Positions 8,271 to 16,619 of a stretch of 64,000 nucleotides of DNA are shown piece after piece. A program made the position numbers and the translations under genes. Source of the stretch: Rahnella bruchi (GTDB lineage Bacteria > Pseudomonadota > Gammaproteobacteria > Enterobacterales > Enterobacteriaceae). Under the pieces are notes generated by a model that was given only the letters and a program-made list of their open reading frames with translations, was not told where the DNA came from and made no database searches. The stretch is from the NCBI RefSeq assembly GCF_003614975.1, contig NZ_QZWI01000013.1, positions 87,287-151,286 of the forward strand, read 5' to 3'. Position 1 is the stretch's first letter, and every line of letters begins with the position of its first letter.

Positions 8271-11243
8271 ATGCTGGCAAATCTTATTGACTATCAAAGC
8301 GCAGTGACGCTAATCCGCGACAGCAGTATCCAGTGCCTGGACTTTGGTCTGAACCCTGTCACCACAGATCCTCATGGTGGTCGGTTTGTTCGCCATAGCG
8401 TTAACGGCCCGCTTTTGCGTCTGCGCCACGATCCTCTGTCAGACCGCTTTACCCTGCCGGGCGAAAATGGCAGCGAACCGGAGATCGTCAGGCCGGAGCT
8501 GACTGTCGGACTCGAACACTCCTTGCAGGTACTGGACGGCGTCTGGCTGCCGTTACCCTTTATGCGTTTCAGCCCGCCACGGGCTTTCGTTAACAGCCCG
8601 TCGAACTGGGCTCGTATGCAGTTCAAACGCCTGAAAACGCCGGATGCGTCGGGTAATATCCTGCGCCTGTGTCTGGCTTTTGATACCAAAGTACAGGCCG
8701 ATGAAGGTTCTGTTGTCGAACTCGCTCTGACCGAACGGGATATCCGCGATAGCATCCGCTTTGCCCTTGTATGGAAAGACCATGAAGTGGCTGAGTTTCT
8801 GGATAACACCTGGGTAGATGGCTGGCTGCGGGAAGCGTTCGTTCATCATGCGACGAAGCAGGAAGAACGCAGCACGCAAAGTCTCAACAGCGCGCTGAAA
8901 GTCTTCGAATATCAGGCGCATTACCTCAATATTCTGGAGATGGTGGGCACTCAGCTTTCAGTCCCTGAAATACAGATCATTACTCAAACGCTCAACACCC
9001 CGCCAGTGCCTGTTGATCTGATCCTCGACGTCGGCAATACCCATACCTGCGGAGTGATCCTTGAAGATCACGGTGAAAAAAATGTCGGCTTACAGCAAAG
9101 CGCGGAGTTACACATCCGTTCTCTGAGCGAACCGCATCTGATCAGCGAGCCACTTTTCACCAGTCGTCTCGAATTTAGCGAAGCCAAATTTGGCAAACAT
9201 CATTTCTCAATGGAAAGTGGCCGGGAAGATGCCTTCGTCTGGCCTTCCTTTGCTCGCGTCGGCGACGAAGCCAGCGGACTGGCTGCACAGCGTGTGGGTA
9301 TCGAAGGAACCAGCGGAATTTCCAGTCCGCGACGCTATCTCTGGGATGATACGCCTTCCGCCCAAGCGTGGCGTTTCAGTCAGCTGACCGGTAAAACACC
9401 CCGTGAGCCCCGCGCCATTGCGCTGCCTCTGATGAACCTGATGAATGATGACGGCCAGCCTTTATACAGTCTGACGGAAGAAGAACGTCTGCCGGTTTTC
9501 TCGCCAAATTACAGCCGCAGTTCGCTGATGACGATTATGCTGTGCGAGCTGCTTGCACAGGCGCTGGCGCAGATTAACAGCGTCAGTCACCGCCAGAGTA
9601 TGGGCCAGACTCACGCCCCACGTCAGTTACGCCATCTGATCCTGACATTGCCTTCCGCGATGCCTAAACCAGAGCGGGAAATTTTCCGCCTGCGGGTACA
9701 GGAAGCGGTGAAACTGGTCTGGGAAGCCCTCGGCTGGCAGCCCGAAGAAGACAATAATTCCATCAGTGCCGCATCACGTTTGCTCACCGTGCCCCTACCT
9801 GATGTCCAGATGGAATGGGACGAAGCGACCTGCGGGCAGTTGGTCTGGTTGTATAACGAGGTGGTCAATAATTATTCGGGTCAGGCTCCGATCTTTTTCG
9901 AGGGGATGGCCCGCCCTGACCGTCGGCTTGCCAGTAATGAACTGCCGGGCAAAACGTTGCGTGTAGCGTCGGTGGATATTGGCGGGGGGACGACCGACAT
10001 GGCCATCACCCAATATCAGCTGGATGAGAGTGCCGGGCGCAATGTCCAAATCACACCGCAACTGTTATTCCGGGAGGGCTTCAAGATTGCCGGTGACGAT
10101 ATTCTGCTGGATATTGTCCGCCAGTGCGTTTTGCCTGCGTTTGAAAATGCGCTGCAAACGGCGGGGGTTACCCATACTGAACGGGTGATGGCGAAATTAT
10201 TCGGGGAAAGCAGCGCCGATGACAACCGCGCGGTACTCCGCCAACAGGTGACGCTACAACTGTTTATTCCGGTCGGGCATGCCATTCTGGCCTGCTGGGA
10301 AAATTGTGACCCCGCAGAGACTTCCGCTCATTTTGAGGGGCATTTCGGCGAGCTTCTGCCTCATCCGCCTACGCCCAACGTTATCAATTATATACAGCAA
10401 GCCGTGCAGCCGTTGCTGCCTGCCGGTGCTCCCCGCTTTGACGTGCTGGATGTGCCTTTTTGTATTGAACTTGCAGCCCTGAAAGACGCGATGCTGTCGG
10501 GAAAATTCAGTCTGACCGCTCCTCTGCTGTCACTTTGCGAAGTGCTCCGCCATTACTGCTGTGATGTTCTTCTGGTCACGGGGCGCCCTTCCGGCCTCCC
10601 TGGCGTTCAGGCTCTTTTACGTTATCAGCAGCCCGTGCCAGTTAACCGGATCATCTGGCTGGACGACTATCAGCTGCACGAATGTTTCCCGTTCGGTCAG
10701 GCAGGCCAGCGGGTCAATCCTAAATCGACGGCGGCACTGGGCGCCATGTTGTGCTCTCTGGCGAAAGACCAGCGTCTGCCCGGATTTAACTTTAAAACCT
10801 CCGATATTCAGGGGTATTCCACCCTGCGTTTCATCGGGGCGTTAGGCAACAGTCTGGTTCTGGATGAGAAAGATGTCTGGTACAGCGACACCGATCTCGA
10901 TGACCCAACGGCACGGCTGGATGAGAACGTCAGCTTCGCGCTACGCGGTGATGCCTGCCTGGGATCCCGTCAGCTGGCAGATGCCCGCTGGCCAGCGACG
11001 CCGCTGTATCAGCTGAAAATCACACATCCTGAAATGGCAAAGCGTATTGCCGGTGACACAGTCCTGCATGTCCGCCTGCAATATTGCCGGCAAAGCGGAG
11101 GCTTTACCCTGGCAGACGTGAAAATGGCGGATGGCAGCCCGGTGCCCAAAGATGCTGTGCAGCTAAAACTTAACACCATGGCCGGTAGCTATAACGGCAT
11201 CCATCACTATTGGATCGACAGCGGGAACGTATATCTAAAATGA
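8271..11243 (+). CDS. srfB: SrfB, virulence-associated protein with actin/Hsp70-like ATPase motifs
   Basis: This 990-residue protein belongs to the SrfB family (Pfam SrfB). I see three ASKHA-type nucleotide-binding motifs. The phosphate-1 loop is LILDVGNTHTCG (about residue 250), the phosphate-2 loop is VDIGGGTTDMA (about 566-576), and an adenosine motif LLVTGRPSGLPGVQ sits at about 766-780. The order and spacing are those of an actin/Hsp70-fold ATPase with a large N-terminal extension (1-245). It starts 3 nt after the srfA stop, and its stop overlaps the srfC start (ATGA), so the three are translationally coupled. The ATPase assignment is my inference from the motifs; the cellular role is not established. 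Confidence 0.88.
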   Translation: MLANLIDYQSAVTLIRDSSIQCLDFGLNPVTTDPHGGRFVRHSVNGPLLRLRHDPLSDRFTLPGENGSEPEIVRPELTVGLEHSLQVLDGVWLPLPFMRFSPPRAFVNSPSNWARMQFKRLKTPDASGNILRLCLAFDTKVQADEGSVVELALTERDIRDSIRFALVWKDHEVAEFLDNTWVDGWLREAFVHHATKQEERSTQSLNSALKVFEYQAHYLNILEMVGTQLSVPEIQIITQTLNTPPVPVDLILDVGNTHTCGVILEDHGEKNVGLQQSAELHIRSLSEPHLISEPLFTSRLEFSEAKFGKHHFSMESGREDAFVWPSFARVGDEASGLAAQRVGIEGTSGISSPRRYLWDDTPSAQAWRFSQLTGKTPREPRAIALPLMNLMNDDGQPLYSLTEEERLPVFSPNYSRSSLMTIMLCELLAQALAQINSVSHRQSMGQTHAPRQLRHLILTLPSAMPKPEREIFRLRVQEAVKLVWEALGWQPEEDNNSISAASRLLTVPLPDVQMEWDEATCGQLVWLYNEVVNNYSGQAPIFFEGMARPDRRLASNELPGKTLRVASVDIGGGTTDMAITQYQLDESAGRNVQITPQLLFREGFKIAGDDILLDIVRQCVLPAFENALQTAGVTHTERVMAKLFGESSADDNRAVLRQQVTLQLFIPVGHAILACWENCDPAETSAHFEGHFGELLPHPPTPNVINYIQQAVQPLLPAGAPRFDVLDVPFCIELAALKDAMLSGKFSLTAPLLSLCEVLRHYCCDVLLVTGRPSGLPGVQALLRYQQPVPVNRIIWLDDYQLHECFPFGQAGQRVNPKSTAALGAMLCSLAKDQRLPGFNFKTSDIQGYSTLRFIGALGNSLVLDEKDVWYSDTDLDDPTARLDENVSFALRGDACLGSRQLADARWPATPLYQLKITHPEMAKRIAGDTVLHVRLQYCRQSGGFTLADVKMADGSPVPKDAVQLKLNTMAGSYNGIHHYWIDSGNVYLK

Positions 11244-13378
11244 GTCAGCCAGGCATTCCATTCCACCCGCTCATGAGTTGGGTCAATACATCCCGTTCGC
11301 ATTCAATGCGTCTCAATATTGAGGCCGATAGCCTGCTGGCCCGGTTAACTGATTTGCAACAGCGCCAGCAGAAGATTGATGATCTCGCTGCGGCGCCGCT
11401 GACGCTGGGACTTTACGGCACATCCGTCGCAGGCAAACACCATTTACTCAAGATGATCGTGTCTGAAGGGCGGGATCAAATTGATGTTTTGCTGGGAGGA
11501 AATCCGCTTAATTATCTGCGTCATATCAATCCGGAGAATACAGCGCCGTTGATGGCCGTGCGTTTCACGACGTCACCGATCGTTGTGATGGACAATCTTC
11601 CGCTGCTGCTCACACTGTTCAGTGAAAGTGAGCTGGCACAACGGCTCATCGTTCAGTACCAGTCTTCACGTCATCCCCATATTGTGGCGGACAGCAAAAT
11701 AAGAGACACACTGAAAACCCTGAATCTGCACCGGCAACCTCATGAAATTCCGGGGATGAGCAGCACAGAGTTTATGTCTGTCATCCGTTGCTATCATCAG
11801 CGGGTTCACAGCTCACATCGTCCTGGTGACGCGTTGATTTACCAGATGGCGCAGCTGATACCCTTTTTAGCGCTGGCTGACCGGGCTACGTTGCTTTCAA
11901 TGCTCTGGGGGGAACATATCACCCTGACCTCTCAGTGGCAGCAACAGGCGCAAAAACGGCATTATCTGGGTAACGCCATGCAGGTTCTTGCACCGGCAAG
12001 TCTGGTGGTAGACCACCTGCTATTGCCCAATAAAGGTTTCCTCTTCCCTGCCAGCGACAACGAACGCGGGCAAAATCAGGATGTGATCGTTTGCCCGCTG
12101 CATGATGGCGTACCGGGGAACAGACTCAGCATCTCACAGCAGGATCTGGCCAGTCTCAGCGCCGGAATAACCTTCACACTTAGCCACCATTCCTCTTTAA
12201 GCTGCGTGGATATCGTGGATATCGTGGATATTCCGGCGGATCAGCTGCCTCAGTATCAAGAGAATTTGCAGCCCGACACCCTGCTTATCTGTAACAGCGA
12301 CGCAGGAAGGCAGAACAGAATGCCGGTAGCCAGGGCGCTGACAGACTGGCTGTCGCAGACCCAGACGCAAAAGCAGAATTCGCTACCAAGGCTCGTCTGG
12401 GCGATTACGCCGTTTGATGCACGTTTCATTCACGGCCATCATGCCGACGAATTGATACAGCGCATGATTACGCAGTCGGGAAAACATTGGGGAACGCTTC
12501 AGGCGCTGGACAACCGCGATATGTCTTGTCTGAATGACTGGTTGTCGGCGGCAATGGCAACGTCATGCCGTGACGAACGTGTGAATACGTTGCGTGACTC
12601 TCTCAGGCAACAGACTGCGGCACAATTCCGGCATTTTACTTCTGATGAAATTGCTTCTTCTGCCCAATACGAAGCACTGATCCGCTTGATGCAAACACAG
12701 ATTGCCCGGCACGGAACTCTTATCAGCAGCCTGATGCTTTCACGCACCACTCTGCACGAAGCCTGGTTACAGCACCAGCAAACGCGCCCTCACCAGCCGG
12801 TGGCGCCTTTGATAAGCATCGATCTGTTTGACGAGCCGGAGACGGTGACGGATGTAATTCAGGAGGAAAATAGTTATGCCGCGCAGGTATTTGCACAATG
12901 GGTGAATCATTTAAGCCAGCTTAGCGGAAATACCGCCGTGGCAAATGCCAGCGGACTGGGATCCCATCAGTTGGCAAGTCTGTGCGATATTCTGGTGACA
13001 ACGAGTTACCGCTTGGGGCTGCCGGTAATACTGGAAGAAACGCTGAAACAAAACGAAACAGACGCCGCGATGGCGGTGACCCATGCCAGTAATGTGCTGA
13101 ACGACTTTGTCAGCTGGTTGGGATACCAACGGATCAGTGAAGAGCTCCGCCCGAAAAGTCGTGTGCAAAAAGACTCAGCAATCTTTACTCCGGCGCCGCA
13201 AGCCAGTGCAAACCAACGCCTGACGCAGCTGGGGGTTCAGACTTCTCAGGGAAATGAGCGATATATTTATGACTGGCTGGTGGCGTTACTGACACGGGCG
13301 AAAGAGAATGAGCAATGCCCTCATTCAGACGATATCAGCACTGAACATCGCGAAATACTCAAGACACTCTTATCGTAA
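11240..13378 (+). CDS. srfC: SrfC, putative virulence factor with degenerate P-loop
   Basis: SrfC (712 residues, family Virul_Fac) starts at the ATG overlapping the srfB stop rather than 30 nt upstream, because the ATGA junction is typical of coupled operons. Near the N-terminus, LTLGLYGTSVAGKHHLL (about 54-70) has Walker A form GxxxxGK, but His replaces the usual Ser/Thr. Later, VDIVDIVDIPA is a plausible Walker B/G3 strand and LVWAITPFD a G4-like strand, so a dynamin-like or STAND-like NTPase fold is possible. A 9-nt unit is repeated three times at 12206-12232. No terminator is obvious after the stop. The function is unknown. Confidence 0.86.
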   Translation: MSQPGIPFHPLMSWVNTSRSHSMRLNIEADSLLARLTDLQQRQQKIDDLAAAPLTLGLYGTSVAGKHHLLKMIVSEGRDQIDVLLGGNPLNYLRHINPENTAPLMAVRFTTSPIVVMDNLPLLLTLFSESELAQRLIVQYQSSRHPHIVADSKIRDTLKTLNLHRQPHEIPGMSSTEFMSVIRCYHQRVHSSHRPGDALIYQMAQLIPFLALADRATLLSMLWGEHITLTSQWQQQAQKRHYLGNAMQVLAPASLVVDHLLLPNKGFLFPASDNERGQNQDVIVCPLHDGVPGNRLSISQQDLASLSAGITFTLSHHSSLSCVDIVDIVDIPADQLPQYQENLQPDTLLICNSDAGRQNRMPVARALTDWLSQTQTQKQNSLPRLVWAITPFDARFIHGHHADELIQRMITQSGKHWGTLQALDNRDMSCLNDWLSAAMATSCRDERVNTLRDSLRQQTAAQFRHFTSDEIASSAQYEALIRLMQTQIARHGTLISSLMLSRTTLHEAWLQHQQTRPHQPVAPLISIDLFDEPETVTDVIQEENSYAAQVFAQWVNHLSQLSGNTAVANASGLGSHQLASLCDILVTTSYRLGLPVILEETLKQNETDAAMAVTHASNVLNDFVSWLGYQRISEELRPKSRVQKDSAIFTPAPQASANQRLTQLGVQTSQGNERYIYDWLVALLTRAKENEQCPHSDDISTEHREILKTLLS
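12206..12232 (+). repeat. Three tandem copies of a 9-nt unit inside srfC
   Basis: GTGGATATC occurs at 12206-12214 and 12215-12223, and GTGGATATT at 12224-12232. The unit encodes V-D-I three times, in frame, at the putative Walker B strand. Gain or loss of a unit would add or remove three residues without a frameshift. Confidence 0.9.
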
Positions 13379-13496
13379 AACGCAAAATACCCCTCCCTGT
13401 AAAATAAAAACATTGTTATTTAATCTACGGGGAAGGGAATGATTTGACTCAGGATGAATCTATCTGAAATAAAAAATAGGTGGTAAACAGGCTGGA

Positions 13497-14240
13497 TTAA
13501 CGCCCTCTCTCACACATCAGAAATATGCTTGAACAGAGATCAGGGTAATGTTGTCCCAGCTGATAGCAACCTTCCAGATACTCCGGGGAAATAATATCTG
13601 TTTGCAACAAATGGTCCCACTGGAAATTAGCCAGTGCTTTGAAGAAAATTCCGGACCGATGTACAACGTTGAGACCTGCCGCCGTCGCCTCGCGCTCCAG
13701 AGTGTCCAGACTATAAGTACACCGGTGGCCGTGTGCTGCCTCAGCCTCTGTCACGGCAGAGTTATGAGAAATCAGTCCCATTTTAACGGCAATCTGACGA
13801 GAAGGTGCATTCGCATTAGGGCAAACGAGGAAAAAGCGTCCGCCTTCTTCAAGCCACTCATCATTAATCCGTTTTAATAGTTTTACAGGTTCATCGATAT
13901 GCTCAAGAACGTGAGTCAGAACAATATTATTATAACGCTTGGGTAATGTAGCCTCTTCAAACAAGGCATTAATATAGTGAACCTTATCTCCGAGTTTTTC
14001 CCGTGCTTGCGCTATTGCAACGCTGGACGCCTCAACACATGTCACGTCGTCAAAATGGTGCATAAAACGTTGAGTGAAATCGCCCTTAAAACTGCCTAAT
14101 TCCAGTAAACTTCCTTTTATGAAAAAAGGCTCAAAAGAACGGATCATGAAAGGATGCATTACATCAAAATCAAATCCGTAGGCATATTGATGGTCAGGCG
14201 CATCATTTATTTCATTATTATAATCACGTTGTAAATTCAT
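13497..14240 (-). CDS. Class I SAM-dependent methyltransferase
   Basis: This 247-residue protein has the class I methyltransferase signature. Motif I is LLELGSFKGDFTQRF (about 46-60), the acidic ribose-binding end of strand 2 is VTCVEAS, and a motif IV-like segment reads NIVLTHVLEHIDEP, followed by EEGGRFFLVCPN. It resembles the Methyltransf_23/UbiG-like group found in O-antigen and glycolipid clusters. The substrate is unknown. It is the last gene of a five-gene minus-strand operon, 11 nt after the acetyltransferase gene. The context suggests methylation of a sugar or lipid, but that is inference. Confidence 0.85.
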   Translation of the reverse strand: MNLQRDYNNEINDAPDHQYAYGFDFDVMHPFMIRSFEPFFIKGSLLELGSFKGDFTQRFMHHFDDVTCVEASSVAIAQAREKLGDKVHYINALFEEATLPKRYNNIVLTHVLEHIDEPVKLLKRINDEWLEEGGRFFLVCPNANAPSRQIAVKMGLISHNSAVTEAEAAHGHRCTYSLDTLEREATAAGLNVVHRSGIFFKALANFQWDHLLQTDIISPEYLEGCYQLGQHYPDLCSSIFLMCERGR

Positions 14241-14251
14241 TATATTTCTCT

Positions 14252-14692
14252 CTACAAATTCATTGTCATCAGGATGGTGCCTGTGGTGTTGAACTCCGGG
14301 GTAAAACCCAGCTTCTGGTAAAGGCTCAATGCAGCTATATTCGCGTTATTAACTTCCAGGCTGACTTTCCCCACCCCTTGCCCATGAACCTGCTCAAGCG
14401 CATTTTTCATCAGAAGGAGGGCTATTTTTTGCCCCTGCAAAGCTGGGATCACGCTGACATTAGTAATATATGCACCCCGTTCTGGATTGTTGCAGTACAG
14501 GCATATCAAACCCGCCAGAACGTCATGATGCCAGCCCTCGATACACCGGGCGTGTCGGGTCACTTTCGTCGCGTACTCAGCAATGTTGACCCGGTGGCTC
14601 AGGGGGGGAATAAAGGCATCGTCACATATCATCAGATGTTCAGTGACCTGTGCGGCGCTTGCAGAGTCTGAACGGACAACAATTTCGCTCAT
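14252..14692 (-). CDS. GNAT-family N-acetyltransferase
   Basis: The 146-residue protein has the GNAT acetyl-CoA-binding region. Strand beta-4 reads AYITNVSVIPALQGQKIALLLM (the Q-x-x-G/A-like loop, with QGQKIA in place of RGxGxG), and the end is the typical SLEVNNANIAALSLYQKLGF. It resembles RimI-type or amino-sugar N-acetyltransferases. Its start overlaps the stop of the upstream gene as ATGA, so it is translationally coupled to the beta-propeller pair. The acceptor is unknown; an amino sugar is a reasonable guess from context. Confidence 0.85.
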   Translation of the reverse strand: MSEIVVRSDSASAAQVTEHLMICDDAFIPPLSHRVNIAEYATKVTRHARCIEGWHHDVLAGLICLYCNNPERGAYITNVSVIPALQGQKIALLLMKNALEQVHGQGVGKVSLEVNNANIAALSLYQKLGFTPEFNTTGTILMTMNL

Positions 14693-15657
14693 GATAATTT
14701 CAGTTCTGCGAGGCCGAAGCCGTCGCGGCCAAAATCATTACCGTTATAAAGCAGATAAAGATGTCCTTCGCATTCAAAGATATGCGGATAGCACTGCATC
14801 TCGTCGTCCCATTCACCGGTCTCACCCAGCGCAGGCACCTTAGTGTCGTCACGGGTCCAGGTGATCCCGTCTTCAGAAAAGGCATATCCCAAACGATAAC
14901 CACGGCCTGCGGCCTGGCGAAAATTATAAGATTCGCGATAACAAAAAAAGAGGTGAAAAAGTCCGCCAAAATGCGCCACTGTTGGGAGTGCCTGACTTTC
15001 CTGCGGGCCAAGCCGGTCAGGAATTATCTGATTCGCCTGCTGGCGATGCCATTCAATGCCATCCGCTGATTGGGCGTAACCAATTTTATAGGTACGGTCG
15101 GGCGGAGAGTCTGGCGCATATTGCTTCCACCCGGTTCCAAAGATGTACCACATATGGAATGTATCGTTAATCACCTTCACAAACGCATCAGCGACCAGGC
15201 ATGGCTCATACTGGGACGCCGCCATAACTGGCCCTTGCCCGAACCGCTGAAATGTTTTTCCCGCATCCTGACTTGTCGCAAGCCCGATCGCGGTATCAAC
15301 CGATACAGAAACCCGTCGGTTCCATCCCGTCGTAAAGGCCATGACTTTATTTTTGTATGGCACAACGTTGAAAGGGAAAATACCGTGTTCGTCAAAACAT
15401 CCCTTTTCTCCCTGGCAAATAACGGGCTGCTGGTTGGTTGCCAGTACCTTTTGGAGTGTTTTATCCATATCAACATACGCGACATGGCTGATGTATTTTC
15501 CATTATGAGGGTCGGGAGTGCGGGTGGAAAAATAGATACGGATAAACGTTTCAAATACTAAAGTCTGAGGCGATTGTGCGAATAAACCCGGTTGCCCGTT
15601 CAGGACAAATTCGCCGGGCGTAAAAATTTTACCATGCCGGATCCATTGCCAGTTCAT
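14689..15657 (-). CDS. Five-bladed beta-propeller, glycosidase-like protein (copy B)
   Basis: This 322-residue protein has repeated blades of the form YKIGYAQSADGIEWHRQ and YRLGYAFSEDGITWTRDD, and FHMWYIFGTGW. Such blades are typical of the GH32/43/68/130-type beta-propeller superfamily. It is a clear paralogue of the gene just upstream (compare GKIFTPGEF...FAQSPQTLVFE with GKVFTPQEV...FAQAPATLVFD). It lacks a signal peptide, so it is probably cytoplasmic. I cannot assign catalytic residues or substrate. Both ends overlap their neighbours by an ATGA junction. Confidence 0.75.
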   Translation of the reverse strand: MNWQWIRHGKIFTPGEFVLNGQPGLFAQSPQTLVFETFIRIYFSTRTPDPHNGKYISHVAYVDMDKTLQKVLATNQQPVICQGEKGCFDEHGIFPFNVVPYKNKVMAFTTGWNRRVSVSVDTAIGLATSQDAGKTFQRFGQGPVMAASQYEPCLVADAFVKVINDTFHMWYIFGTGWKQYAPDSPPDRTYKIGYAQSADGIEWHRQQANQIIPDRLGPQESQALPTVAHFGGLFHLFFCYRESYNFRQAAGRGYRLGYAFSEDGITWTRDDTKVPALGETGEWDDEMQCYPHIFECEGHLYLLYNGNDFGRDGFGLAELKLS

Positions 15658-16616
15658 CGTAACTCTCCCTGTAATTGCGCAAGTCCAAAACCTTCGCGGC
15701 CTACGCCGTCACCCAGATACGCCATATAGATTTTGCCATCCAGTTCAAATACATGTGGATAACTGATCATTTCCGCGTCCCATCCTTCAGACGACACATC
15801 AATGCCCGCTTTACTGTCATCACGCGTCCAGTCAGTTAAGTTTTCACTGGACGCATAGCCAATTCGATAGCCATATTGCTTGCCCCGGTAATCACTGCTG
15901 TAGCGATAACTGAAAAACATATGGTATTTGCCATTCGCAAAGAAGACATCCGGGCTGGCCTGAGCCTCATCTTCTTCAATACGACTTGCAATTAAATCGC
16001 GGTTGAGTTTTTTCCAATGAACGCCGTCATCTGAGGCCGCCATTCTTATTTTGTAAACAGGCTCAGCACGGCCCTCAACACTCTTCCACTTTCGCCCGGC
16101 GATATAAAAAAGTTGCCACTGGTCATTGAAGCGCCGAATTTTGGGGCCACTGATAACAAAAGGTTCTTCAGGAGAATATTCGATGACCGGCCCGCACCCG
16201 ATCCTTTGAAAACTCTGCCCCCCGTCGTTACTGACAGCGGTACCAATGGAGACATTAAAAGGCACTGATTCACAACGCGTCCAGCCAGCATACCAGGCTC
16301 TGATCTGCGTTCCATCGCGTATCACCGAGACAGGATAGGTACCGAATTCATCAAACTCGCCTAATCTGCCCAGCGGAAGGATGGGGTTATCAGCGATGCG
16401 CAGCACTTTGAACAGGTCATTACGGTCGAGATCTACCCAGGCGGAATAACTGACAAACTGGCCATTCTTATCTGCAGGAGGCCGGCAGGAGAAATAAACA
16501 CGAACATAATTATCGAAGACCAGTGTGGCAGGCGCTTGTGCAAAGGCACTGAGCCACGGGCGGCCGGTGACTTCCTGCGGAGTAAAAACTTTACCCAGCT
16601 TTTTCCATTGGAACAT
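15654..16616 (-). CDS. Five-bladed beta-propeller, glycosidase-like protein (copy A)
   Basis: The 320-residue paralogue of the next gene shares the N-terminal FTPQE motif, YVRVYFSCRPP (copy B: FIRIYFSTRTP), SFQRIGCGPVIEYSPEEPFV and the end GDGVGREGFGLAQL. Several W-x-x-D and Y-x-I-x-x-A-S-x-D-G-x-x-W blade repeats indicate a beta-propeller of the glycosidase/phosphorylase superfamily. There is no signal peptide. It starts 3 nt after the WbqC-like gene stop. The role is unknown; the family occurs in polysaccharide-modification clusters. Confidence 0.75.
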   Translation of the reverse strand: MFQWKKLGKVFTPQEVTGRPWLSAFAQAPATLVFDNYVRVYFSCRPPADKNGQFVSYSAWVDLDRNDLFKVLRIADNPILPLGRLGEFDEFGTYPVSVIRDGTQIRAWYAGWTRCESVPFNVSIGTAVSNDGGQSFQRIGCGPVIEYSPEEPFVISGPKIRRFNDQWQLFYIAGRKWKSVEGRAEPVYKIRMAASDDGVHWKKLNRDLIASRIEEDEAQASPDVFFANGKYHMFFSYRYSSDYRGKQYGYRIGYASSENLTDWTRDDSKAGIDVSSEGWDAEMISYPHVFELDGKIYMAYLGDGVGREGFGLAQLQGELR

Positions 16617-16619
16617 TAT

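Noticed and set aside
13379..13496. Possible terminator after srfC
   Set aside because: The C-rich and G-rich blocks pair only imperfectly over a long loop, and no T-tract follows.
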